A stretch of DNA of 64,000 nt. Origin: Flavobacterium sp. UBA2787. Lineage in GTDB: Bacteria > Bacteroidota > Bacteroidia > Flavobacteriales > Flavobacteriaceae. Positions 57,030 through 64,000 of this stretch are shown here, in pieces. The stretch covers positions 1 to 64,000 of the forward strand of contig DEHZ01000001.1 of the NCBI GenBank assembly GCA_002352205.1, read 5' to 3'. Under the pieces are notes generated by a model that made no database searches, had not been told where the DNA came from, and worked only from the letters and a program-made list of their open reading frames with translations. How positions within the stretch are numbered: the stretch's first letter is position 1; the number at the start of each line of letters is the position of its first letter. Both the position numbers and the translations under genes were made by a program.

Positions 57030-57078
57030 TGTTATGTTCTGAAAAAAAATGTCTTTTTACTTTTACATAAAAAATAAA

Positions 57079-57189
57079 ATGCGAGATTCAAATACGTTCA
57101 TGTATATCGTTGGTGGTATTATTCTAGTTCACTTTATAGTTGGTTTTATTTGGTTATGGGTTAAAATGAATAAGAAAAAAGACGATTGA
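57079..57189 (+). CDS. 36-residue single-pass membrane peptide
   Basis: Begins MRDSNTFMYIVGGIILVHF, continues through a hydrophobic helix with two Trp (GFIWLWV) and ends MNKKKDD: a clean membrane-anchor layout with positively charged end. Too short for standard gene finders. Sits alone between the BtuF promoter and a dispersed repeat. Possible small subunit or regulator of the importer, or chance; function unknown. Confidence 0.45.
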   Translation: MRDSNTFMYIVGGIILVHFIVGFIWLWVKMNKKKDD

Positions 57190-57218
57190 CAAATGAATTT
57201 TCGCTATTGCACTATCTT

Positions 57219-57375
57219 CTAGCCCGGATTGCAACGAAAAGCTTTTTTTGAAAAAACAAATTAGTTTTGTTGGCTTGGCAAAGCGACCTTGGGAGCTCTT
57301 GCCACGACTTGCAAAACTTTTGTTTTGAAAAAAAACTTGCAGTGAAAAGCCGGAATTGCTTCTGAAAAATTTTAT
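57219..57375 (+). repeat. Dispersed intergenic repeat, copy 2
   Basis: Starts TAGCCCGGATTGCAACGAAA and ends GAAAAGCCGGAATTGCTTCT; shares the GCAAAGCGACC and GGGAGCTCTTG blocks with 10-165. Separates the small peptide gene from the riboswitch. Confidence 0.6.
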
Positions 57376-57378
57376 GAA

Positions 57379-57405
57379 TTGTTTAATTAAAAATGTTTAC
57401 TTTCG
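57379..57405 (+). promoter_or_regulatory. Predicted promoter of the B12 receptor transcript
   Basis: TACTTTCG (57398-57405), one base off TAnnTTTG, with TTG at 57379-57381 16 bases upstream. It would start the mRNA just before the riboswitch. Confidence 0.4.
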
Positions 57406-57419
57406 CACCGTATTTTGGT

Positions 57420-57650
57420 TGCAACGCCTTTTTTAGGCCGAGCATTAAAAGGGAATCAGGTGAAATTGGTTTCGGGTTTATTGGTTTCGAGTTCCGAGTT
57501 GGAGTTTGTAACTTTATAAATTTGAGCTGTTTAAATCCTGAGCTGTACCCGCAACTGTAAGCTATTTAGCTTGTTGTTCACTTTCATGCCATTGTTCGCC
57601 GCGGCGAACGAGAAGGCCAACAACAAGACGCAAGCCAGGAGACCTGCCTT
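57420..57650 (+). ncRNA. Cobalamin riboswitch
   Basis: AdoCbl-type elements are present in order: GGGAATCAGGTGAAA near 57451, AGCTGTACCCGCAACTGTAAG (B12 box region shown in part) near 57541, and GCCAGGAGACCTGCC at 57633-57648. Between the last two lies a long side arm: CTTGTTGTT (57570-57578) pairs with AACAACAAG (57619-57627) and encloses the perfect palindrome GTTCGCCGCGGCGAAC. It lies in the leader of the TonB receptor and should lower its expression when B12 is plentiful. The 95 bases to the ATG form the expression platform. Confidence 0.93.
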
Positions 57651-57744
57651 ATACATCGAGTAACAAACTTTCGGGAAAAAAGGTTTGGGTATGGGTAAAT
57701 TCTATACTTTTCTCCCATTTTTAGTAAAATTATTTTTAATTAAA

Positions 57745-59673
57745 ATGAATCAAAAATTCAGGTACTGTACCGCTATTTTGGCGTTATGGGGAACGTGTGC
57801 TTTTGCACAACAAGACACGATTTCGTTGAGCGAAGTTGTGATTTCGGACACAAAATTTGAGCAGTCCAAAGAAAAATCAGGTAAAATTATTGAAAAAATT
57901 TCGGCAAAAGATTTGGAGCGAAACACCGGTCAATCGGTTGCTACGATTTTGAGTCAAGCCGTTGGTTTGGAAGTGAATGGAAACCAAAGTGCGAATGGAA
58001 AAAATTTGAGTTATTTTATTCGTGGCGGGCGAAATCGTCAGGTTTTGATTGTGATTGACGGTATCCCGATGACGGATGCTTCGGGGATTAATTTTGAGTA
58101 TGATTTGCGATTGCTTCCTGCGGAACAAGTGGAAAGCATTGAGATTATGAAAGGTGCTGCAAGTACGTTGTACGGAACGGGTGCGGCTTCTGGTGTGATT
58201 AACATTACGTTGAAAAAATCGGCCAAAAAAGCAATTTCCGGAAATGCGTATATGAATTTTGGTACGCAAAACACGACGGAAAGTTTTAAAGCGAATCCGC
58301 AAGATTTTAATCAAGGTTTTGGTTTGAACGGAACGGTTGACAAAATTTATTATTATGCTTCCTTAAATAGTACAGAAACCAAAGGAATTTCGCAGGCTGC
58401 GGGGAAAAATTTTGAAGAAGATCGTTTTTCGAGAGTGAATGCATTGGCAAAAATTGGCTTTCAAGCTACTTCAAAATTAAAGTTGGATTTCTTTAGTAAT
58501 TACGACAGAATGAAAACCGATTATGATGGTCCGTTTGACAATTTCAATAGTCCGGATGTGTTGGAAAATGTTTCGCTGTCGGAGCAATTTCGGTTTGGAT
58601 TTAATCCGAAATACAAGTACAACAAAGGTGAGTTCATTGTTAATTCCGGTTTTACTTTATTGGAACGAAGTTATGATGAATTTAGTTCGTTTTCAGGTAC
58701 AATTGACCAATATGTTTATACTTCAAGAAGCGTGAGTGTGGATGCGATGAATAAATATAACTTTCATAAAAATTTCTTTTTGATTGTGGGAACACAATTT
58801 CAGTTTCACGACATGAAAACGCAAACGCCTTTTGATGAGATTAATCGTGAAAGTGCCAAATTAAATTTAATTGATCCTTATGTAACGGCAGTTTACAATT
58901 CTAATTTTGGTTTGAATATTAATGCTGGAGCTCGAATGAATTTACATTCGGTTTATGATAATCAATTGGTTTATAATTTTAATCCGTCGTATAATTTTAA
59001 AAATTTTCCTTTAAAAATCATTACTTCGTATAGTACGGCATATATCACTCCGAGTTTGTATCAATTATATTCACCTTACGGAAATTTAGAACTAAAACCG
59101 GAGGAAAATGCAACGGCTGAAGTTGGTTTTGAAACTACATTATTAAACAAAAAAATTACGTTTAGTGCGGTTGGTTTTTACAGAGAAGAGTCTCATTCAA
59201 TTGGTTTCTTTTTTGATCCGGAAACGTTTGATTCGTATTATGTGAATGTGGAAGGAGAAAATAATGTTCGCGGAATTGAAACTACGTTGAGTTATCAGAT
59301 TACTTCTAAATTGAGGTTAAATGGAAATTATTCGTTTACGGATATTCCGCAAGAATTGAATAGATTGATTCCGAAGCACAAAGGAAATGTAGCTTTAGAT
59401 TTTAGAGCGAATGAGCGGACTTTATTCTCTTTAAACTATCAATATGTTGATGGAAGAAGAGATGCATTTTTTGATGGTGGTACTTTTGCAACTACTGATG
59501 TTATGTTGGGCTCTTACCAATTAGTAAATGGATTAGTAAAATATGATGTATTGAAAAACAGAGTAACCGTTTTTGGTTCTGTGAATAATATTTTGAATGA
59601 AGAATTTGTAGAAACCGTGGGTTATAGTACGCGTGGTCGGAATGTACAACTCGGATTCACATTTTTGTTTTAA
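57745..59673 (+). CDS. btuB: TonB-dependent cobalamin receptor
   Basis: 642 residues from ATG 57745, where a good signal peptide starts (MNQKFRYCTAILALWGTCAFAQ); the upstream in-frame start at 57685 lies in the leader. Plug domain (about 45-155) with TonB-box-like DTISLSEVVIS, IRGGRNRQVLIVIDGIP, EIMKGAASTLYGTGAASGVINI, then a 22-strand barrel ending NVQLGFTFLF. The B12 riboswitch in the leader identifies the ligand as a corrinoid. Works with the divergent BtuFCD genes. Confidence 0.92.
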   Translation: MNQKFRYCTAILALWGTCAFAQQDTISLSEVVISDTKFEQSKEKSGKIIEKISAKDLERNTGQSVATILSQAVGLEVNGNQSANGKNLSYFIRGGRNRQVLIVIDGIPMTDASGINFEYDLRLLPAEQVESIEIMKGAASTLYGTGAASGVINITLKKSAKKAISGNAYMNFGTQNTTESFKANPQDFNQGFGLNGTVDKIYYYASLNSTETKGISQAAGKNFEEDRFSRVNALAKIGFQATSKLKLDFFSNYDRMKTDYDGPFDNFNSPDVLENVSLSEQFRFGFNPKYKYNKGEFIVNSGFTLLERSYDEFSSFSGTIDQYVYTSRSVSVDAMNKYNFHKNFFLIVGTQFQFHDMKTQTPFDEINRESAKLNLIDPYVTAVYNSNFGLNINAGARMNLHSVYDNQLVYNFNPSYNFKNFPLKIITSYSTAYITPSLYQLYSPYGNLELKPEENATAEVGFETTLLNKKITFSAVGFYREESHSIGFFFDPETFDSYYVNVEGENNVRGIETTLSYQITSKLRLNGNYSFTDIPQELNRLIPKHKGNVALDFRANERTLFSLNYQYVDGRRDAFFDGGTFATTDVMLGSYQLVNGLVKYDVLKNRVTVFGSVNNILNEEFVETVGYSTRGRNVQLGFTFLF

Positions 59674-59703
59674 TGAAAAAGGCTCAATTAAGAGCCTTTT
59701 TTT
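59674..59703. terminator. Bidirectional terminator
   Basis: AAAAGGCTC, loop AATTAA, GAGCCTTTTTT between the convergent btuB and peptidase genes. Confidence 0.85.
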
Positions 59704-61166
59704 TATTGTAATAATTGGAATAATCCTTCGGGAACTTTTTCGATATACATTTCGTTACTTAGTTTTCGCATTGATTTGCTATTTTCAACTTGCAAATCTT
59801 TTGACTCGATGTATCGGTTTCCAACTCTTCCGTTGGCCAAAATATCGTTGATTGCTGTATTTAAATAAGGTTCATTTTGATCTCCTAAAACACCTAAATT
59901 GGCAACATCCTCAAATTGAATTAATGATGGGATAGGCTCTATTCCATTTTGATATTCACCATCTCCATCTCTGTCAGCAATTTTTAAAACTAATGGTTGC
60001 ATGGCATAGCGATGATTTGGATTTCTGTTATTTGAACCAAACGTTGGCGAATCATACAGTGTAATTGACCCGTCATTTTTTCCAACTGTGATGGTACCAA
60101 TTTGAACCACATCAATATAAGGCTTTAAGCTATTGATAATTAATTCGCTTGCAGAAGCAGTTAGACCAGTAGTGAGAACATAAACCTTATTTAAATTTAA
60201 ACTATTAATCGTGTTTCCGTTTCCAATTTGATTGGTAAAACGATTGATTAATTGCTCTGGATTTGTTTCGTTAAAAAAGTTCATTACTTTTTGATTCCAA
60301 ACTTGTCTGGCAAAAACTTGTCCGTTAAACTGACCCGTAATCATACTTGCTAAACGTGTAGCGGTATCAACAGAACCTCCGGAATTATAACGCAAATCAA
60401 GTACTAAATGAGTAACATTTGCTGCTTTTAGTTGACCAAAGGCTTGGTTTAATTGTGTTTCATAATTAGAGAAAAATCCATTATACATTAAATAGCCGAT
60501 TCGTTTGTCATCTACTTCAATTACATTGGTTAAATAAACAGGGTTTTCGTTGTATTGAGCTTTAGTAAAACTTAGCGAAATTCCGTTTGGGGTAATATTT
60601 CCTCCATCGTAATCTGCAAACTGTAGCGTATATGAATCTTGTGCTAAAGCCGCTCGCCACAATGATTCATTGGATGCTGATAATGGAGTAGAATTAATGG
60701 AATAAAAAATCATTCCGCGTTCCACCCCTTGATTGGAAGCACTTGTATTCGGCAAAACATAACGCACATAGCCAAAAATATCGGTTTGTGTATCGTCTTT
60801 GTATCTCAGGCTAAACTCAATTCCGTTTGTTCGAAAACCGCCTTGTAGAGCATTCTCCAAAACTCTATAATCACTAAACATTACACTGAAGCGATCGATA
60901 TCAGGAGCCACTTTTAAATCACTAAACAAAGCTTCAGGAGTATCATATTCTGCTAAAAAAACATTTAAATCACGTTGTGTTTCAAATAAATCATCTGCTA
61001 ATTTTGGTTGATCAGCTTGCCATAAATAATATAAATTTAATCCTTTCCAAATGAAATCTTTTATTTCTAATTCAGATGGAACGGGTTTGTCGTCCATATC
61101 TTCACACGATTGAAAAATCAAAAGTGAAAAGACGGTAAACGCAACCATTTTTGAAAATAATCTCAT
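59703..61166 (-). CDS. S41-family peptidase lipoprotein
   Basis: 487 residues. Lipobox IFQSC, Cys at 21. N-terminal helical region, PDZ domain (about 140-215: TNGIEFSLRY, GVERGMIFYSING-like), and S41 (C-terminal processing/tail-specific) core with KVYVLTTGLTASASELIINSL carrying the catalytic Ser in TASASE, plus LRYNSGG upstream. Periplasmic serine protease. Confidence 0.88.
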   Translation of the reverse strand: MRLFSKMVAFTVFSLLIFQSCEDMDDKPVPSELEIKDFIWKGLNLYYLWQADQPKLADDLFETQRDLNVFLAEYDTPEALFSDLKVAPDIDRFSVMFSDYRVLENALQGGFRTNGIEFSLRYKDDTQTDIFGYVRYVLPNTSASNQGVERGMIFYSINSTPLSASNESLWRAALAQDSYTLQFADYDGGNITPNGISLSFTKAQYNENPVYLTNVIEVDDKRIGYLMYNGFFSNYETQLNQAFGQLKAANVTHLVLDLRYNSGGSVDTATRLASMITGQFNGQVFARQVWNQKVMNFFNETNPEQLINRFTNQIGNGNTINSLNLNKVYVLTTGLTASASELIINSLKPYIDVVQIGTITVGKNDGSITLYDSPTFGSNNRNPNHRYAMQPLVLKIADRDGDGEYQNGIEPIPSLIQFEDVANLGVLGDQNEPYLNTAINDILANGRVGNRYIESKDLQVENSKSMRKLSNEMYIEKVPEGLFQLLQ

Positions 61167-61223
61167 AGCTTTTTCTTTTTAAGAACGTAAATTTAATAAC
61201 TTTAGTTTTAATTTCAATTTCTT

Positions 61224-61250
61224 TGTAACAAAAAAGATTATGAATCGTCT
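61224..61250 (+). promoter_or_regulatory. Candidate ECF-sigma promoter
   Basis: TGTAACA (61224-61230), 15 bases, CGTCT (61246-61250). This matches the type of promoter used by Bacteroidota ECF sigma factors, and it precedes an ECF gene, so autoregulation is likely. Confidence 0.5.
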
Positions 61251-61281
61251 TGACTATATAACCAAGTTTTAAACCAGACCA

Positions 61282-61791
61282 ATGAACCAAAATGAGTTTA
61301 TAACTCTGATAGCTCCTTTTAAGGATAAGGTCTTCAGACTTGCCAAGCGTTTACTGGTGAGTAACGAAGAAGCTCAGGATGCTACGCAGGACATTTTGGT
61401 AAAATTATGGGACAAAAAAAATGGTTTAGAAAATTACGCAAGTGTGGAAGCATTAGCGATGACAATGACCAAAAATTATTGTTTGGATCAATTAAAGTCG
61501 AAAAGAGCATCGAATATGAAAATTGTGCATAACAATTTTACTTCTACCGAAGCTTCTTTAGACAAAAAAGTGGAAGATTCGGACAGTTGGAATTGGGTAG
61601 AAAAAATGATAAACGAATTGCCGGAACAACAAAAAATAATTATTCAAATGCGTGATATCGAGCAATATGAATTTGAAGAAATTGCCAAAATACTCGACAT
61701 GAATGAAACAGCGGTTCGAGTAAATTTATCCCGAGCACGAAAAACAATTAGAGAAAAAATGACTAAAACCCATCAATATGGAATTAGCTAA
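61282..61791 (+). CDS. ECF-type RNA polymerase sigma factor
   Basis: 169 residues. Region 2 (about 10-75: LAKRLLVSNEEAQDATQDILVKLWDKK) binds the -10 and core; region 4 (about 110-160: LPEQQKIIIQMRDIEQYEFEEIAKIL, NETAVRVNLSRARKTIREK) binds the -35. Start ATG 61282. Followed by a 14-base overlap with a membrane protein gene that is probably its anti-sigma partner. Confidence 0.92.
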   Translation: MNQNEFITLIAPFKDKVFRLAKRLLVSNEEAQDATQDILVKLWDKKNGLENYASVEALAMTMTKNYCLDQLKSKRASNMKIVHNNFTSTEASLDKKVEDSDSWNWVEKMINELPEQQKIIIQMRDIEQYEFEEIAKILDMNETAVRVNLSRARKTIREKMTKTHQYGIS

Positions 61792-62239
61792 AATAGAACA
61801 ATTACTAGAAAAATACTTCGAAGGAGAAACCACCATTGCAGAAGAAATTCAGTTGAAACAGTACTTTTCAACAGAACAAGTAGCCGCACATTTGGAGCAC
61901 TACAAACCACTTTTTGGTTTTTTTGCTACCGAAAAAGAAGAAATATTTACGCCAACGCTATCCTTAAAAACTAAAAAACGATTTACTGTTGCCAGGATAA
62001 GTATTGCCGCTAGTCTAATTTTCTTTTTAGGTGTTATTGCCATTTTAAACTATAATCCAATCAAAAACCAACCAAAAGTTGCTAATTCTGAATTAGGCTC
62101 TTTTGAAACACCAGAAGAAGCCTTTGAAGAAACACAAAAAGCACTAGCTCTTTTATCAGAAAAAGTAAATATTGGCATGGAAAGTGTAAACTATATTAAT
62201 GAATACGAAAACTCAAAAAATTTAATCTTTAAAAAATAA
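61778..62239 (+). CDS. Membrane protein, probable anti-sigma partner
   Basis: 153 residues: cytosolic N-terminal half (EQLLEKYFEGETTIAEEIQLKQYF, resembling the zinc-free anti-sigma start), one membrane helix (ISIAASLIFFLGVIAIL, about 72-90) and a periplasmic tail. Overlap with the sigma gene and topology support an anti-sigma role; no ZAS motif is seen. Confidence 0.7.
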   Translation: MELAKIEQLLEKYFEGETTIAEEIQLKQYFSTEQVAAHLEHYKPLFGFFATEKEEIFTPTLSLKTKKRFTVARISIAASLIFFLGVIAILNYNPIKNQPKVANSELGSFETPEEAFEETQKALALLSEKVNIGMESVNYINEYENSKNLIFKK

Positions 62240-62243
62240 AAAA

Positions 62244-62777
62244 ATGTCTAGAATTATAACATCATTATTAGTATTTGCAACATTATTAATTTCACAAGTA
62301 ATGTTTGGTCAGTCTGTCTTTGACAAATTTGACGGTCCAGAAGATGTAAAAACCATCATTGTTAACAAAAAAATGTTTGAAATGATGAGCAAAGTGAAAG
62401 CTAACGACAAGGAAACTCAACAATATGTGAATCTACTTAAGAAACTGGATAACCTGAAAGTATTTATCACAACGAGCCAAAAACAAACTGCAGAAATGCG
62501 TGCTACAGCAGACAAATATTTAAAAACTGCCGGTATGGATGAGTTGATGCGGGTTTCAGATGGCGGGAAAAACGTGAAAATCTATATGCGATCAGGTGCA
62601 AATGATTCTATAGTTAAAGAATTATTTATGTTTATTGAAGGAAATTCAAAAGACAATGAAACCGTTTTATTCTCGTTAACCGGAAACTTTAATTTAGATG
62701 AAATTTCAGCATTAACGGAACAAATGAATCTTCCCGGTGGCGATAATTTGAAAAAAGCTTCAAAAGGAAATAAGTAA
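62244..62777 (+). CDS. DUF4252 exported protein
   Basis: 177 residues. Signal peptide MSRIITSLLVFATLLISQVMFGQ. Body with KLDNLKVFITTSQKQTAEM and VSDGGKNVKIYMRSGA, matching the DUF4252 pattern found beside such sigma factors in flavobacteria. Four bases after the previous gene. Followed by a hairpin terminator. Confidence 0.8.
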   Translation: MSRIITSLLVFATLLISQVMFGQSVFDKFDGPEDVKTIIVNKKMFEMMSKVKANDKETQQYVNLLKKLDNLKVFITTSQKQTAEMRATADKYLKTAGMDELMRVSDGGKNVKIYMRSGANDSIVKELFMFIEGNSKDNETVLFSLTGNFNLDEISALTEQMNLPGGDNLKKASKGNK

Positions 62778-62798
62778 ACTTTTGAAATTAAATGATAA

Positions 62799-62837
62799 AA
62801 ACTTTGTCAAAAGCCATTTTTGGCAAAGTTTTTTTTG
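62799..62837 (+). terminator. Terminator after the sigma-factor operon
   Basis: AAAACTTTG, loop with an inner GCCA...TGGC pair, CAAAGTTTT, then T run. Confidence 0.8.
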
Positions 62838-62886
62838 TTGTAAATTCTTACCTTGGCATCTTTAAAAATCAAAACCAATTCAACAC

Positions 62887-64000
62887 ATGAAAAAAATTTA
62901 TTTGTTTCTTTTCGCTTTAATTGCATTGTCGTCAACTGCTCAATCTCTTGTTTTTGAAGGTAAAATTGTAGACAAAACTACACAGGAAAGTATTCCGTTT
63001 ACAAACATTTTTGTTCAAAATTCTACGCAAGGCGTTATTTCAAATGAAGATGGTATTTTTAAATTTTACATTCCAAATGGTGCAAAAAATATTGAAGTTG
63101 GACATATTGGTTATAAAACACAAATTTTTTCGGTGACTGAAATCAAGGCTGAACCCATTACAATTCAACTAGAAACAGATGAAATGGCGTTGGAAGAAGT
63201 AATTGTAACGAACAAACCTATCAATCAAATATTGGCTGGAATTTTATCTAATTCTAAAAATCAGTTAGATAAAAGTATAAAACTAGAAACCTATTACCGT
63301 GAATTTGTAAAAATCAATGATAAATATTCAAAATTCTCTGATGGCGTAATTGATTTTTACATTCAACCCAAAAAGAAAGAAAAAATTGAAAGCAAGCTTG
63401 TTGTTAATCAAAGTAGAGCATTTCAATTGGCTGGTATTGATGAAATTGAGAAAAAAGGAAAAGCAGATTTATCTGAAATGGATTCCTTTTTTGATATTCA
63501 AAAGGCTGCAAATGGCTTTTTTACCTATGAATATATTGACAGAATTTCATCTGATAAAGCTAACGAAAGTTATGATTTTGAACTTCGTTCTAAAAAAGAT
63601 CAGAATGGTAACACGCTTGAAGTAATTTATATAAAACCAAAACCAAACGTTGCAAAAGCTTTATTAACAGGAAAAATCATTTATGACCCTATTCAAAAAG
63701 TAGTTTTAGACATTGATATAAAAATGTCTGAAAACCACAAACAACACGTCGAAACAATTAATGCATTAATCATGAAATTTGCAGTTCATGATATTCAAAT
63801 TAAGCAAACCTATAAATATTCAAATGACAAATACATACCTTCGTATAGAAAATCAATAATTGACATACATATAAAATTTGGTAAGCAAATGAATGACCGA
63901 ATGATGTGTGTTAGTGATTTGGTAGTGACTGATTTTACAGATGATGTTTCCTCATTACCAGAAAAAAATAAAATTTTCAAGGAAAGAAATCTATATTCAA
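62887..64000 (+). CDS. Carboxypeptidase-regulatory-domain protein, incomplete at window end
   Basis: At least 371 residues, no stop before the window end. Signal peptide MKKIYLFLFALIALSSTAQ. An N-terminal CarboxypepD_reg-like beta-sandwich (about 22-105: GKIVDKTTQESIPFTNIFV, ISNEDGIFKFYIP, EEVIVTNKP) then a DUF5686-like beta domain (LDKSIKLETYYREFVKIND). Such proteins sit in the outer membrane or periplasm. Next to the sigma-factor operon but behind its terminator; a TACCTTGG box is near 62850. Size and C-terminus unknown. Confidence 0.75.
   Translation, partial: MKKIYLFLFALIALSSTAQSLVFEGKIVDKTTQESIPFTNIFVQNSTQGVISNEDGIFKFYIPNGAKNIEVGHIGYKTQIFSVTEIKAEPITIQLETDEMALEEVIVTNKPINQILAGILSNSKNQLDKSIKLETYYREFVKINDKYSKFSDGVIDFYIQPKKKEKIESKLVVNQSRAFQLAGIDEIEKKGKADLSEMDSFFDIQKAANGFFTYEYIDRISSDKANESYDFELRSKKDQNGNTLEVIYIKPKPNVAKALLTGKIIYDPIQKVVLDIDIKMSENHKQHVETINALIMKFAVHDIQIKQTYKYSNDKYIPSYRKSIIDIHIKFGKQMNDRMMCVSDLVVTDFTDDVSSLPEKNKIFKERNLYS

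Noticed and set aside
57685-57744. N-terminal extension of the TonB receptor
   Set aside because: Lies in the riboswitch expression platform; the ATG at 57745 gives a proper signal peptide.
57877-58314. 145-codon minus-strand frame inside btuB
   Set aside because: Antisense shadow; repetitive Arg/Asn composition from reversed codons.
1-64000. CRISPR array, prophage, insertion sequence or defence island
   Set aside because: No regular spaced repeats, transposase, integrase or phage structural gene was seen.

Overview
The window looks like a chromosome segment of a low-GC member of the Bacteroidota, family Flavobacteriaceae and most like Flavobacterium. The evidence is Bacteroidota-type promoters (a TAnnTTTG box with an upstream TTG), A/T-rich leaders with little Shine-Dalgarno sequence, type IX secretion (T9SS) C-terminal tails on three proteins, many lipoboxes, a carotenoid (crt) cluster and dispersed intergenic repeats typical of this group. 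No phage, insertion sequence or CRISPR array is visible. Functions are read from motifs and context; no database search was possible.

Region by region: (1) 0.2-5.8 kb is housekeeping: thrS, infC-rpmI-rplT, a phosphoribosyltransferase tail-to-tail with shikimate kinase, two tandem tRNA-Lys and a tRNA-Leu. (2) 6.0-9.7 kb holds a MerR-type regulator with a B12-binding domain (CarH/LitR-like photoreceptor) followed by crtI-crtB-crtZ; candidate operators lie before both units. (3) 9.8-13.9 kb has two exported DUF3857 proteins, one with an intact transglutaminase triad and one without. (4) 14.0-17.7 kb has carB, rpmH (a 53-residue gene) and a small membrane/TPR-like protein. (5) 18.1-37.2 kb is a large beta-glucan (laminarin-like) utilisation locus.

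The glucan locus contains a T9SS-secreted binding protein, a TIM-barrel glycosidase fused to an outer-membrane beta-barrel, a multidomain glycan-binding lipoprotein, a GH16 lipoprotein, a large cytoplasmic phosphorylase-like enzyme, GH17 and GH30 lipoproteins, a sugar symporter fused to a C-terminal GH17 domain, a free cytoplasmic GH17 paralogue and a T9SS-secreted GH16. There is no SusC/SusD pair in it. A plausible flow is: surface binding and cutting (GH16/GH17/GH30), outer-membrane passage through the barrel fusion, inner-membrane import by the symporter, then cytoplasmic GH17 and phosphorolytic breakdown.

(6) 37.3-46.8 kb is a mixed set: thioredoxin-like protein, half-size TauE-like permease, lytic transglycosylase, hydrolase, acetyltransferase, methyltransferase, MtaB, an FMN-binding stress protein, a peptide-binding lipoprotein and a GlmU-like protein, interrupted by hairpin repeats. 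(7) 46.9-50.4 kb pairs a T9SS FG-GAP/ASPIC protein with a diheme c-type cytochrome lipoprotein. (8) 50.6-53.9 kb: rmuC, a large methyltransferase and a small membrane protein. (9) 54.0-59.7 kb is a vitamin B12 uptake island: BtuF-BtuC-BtuD-like ABC importer, a 36-residue membrane peptide, a cobalamin riboswitch and a TonB-dependent receptor. B12 uptake may feed the B12-dependent light sensor of region 2. (10) 59.7-64 kb: S41 peptidase, then an ECF sigma factor, a membrane protein, a DUF4252 protein and a carboxypeptidase-regulatory-domain protein cut by the window end.
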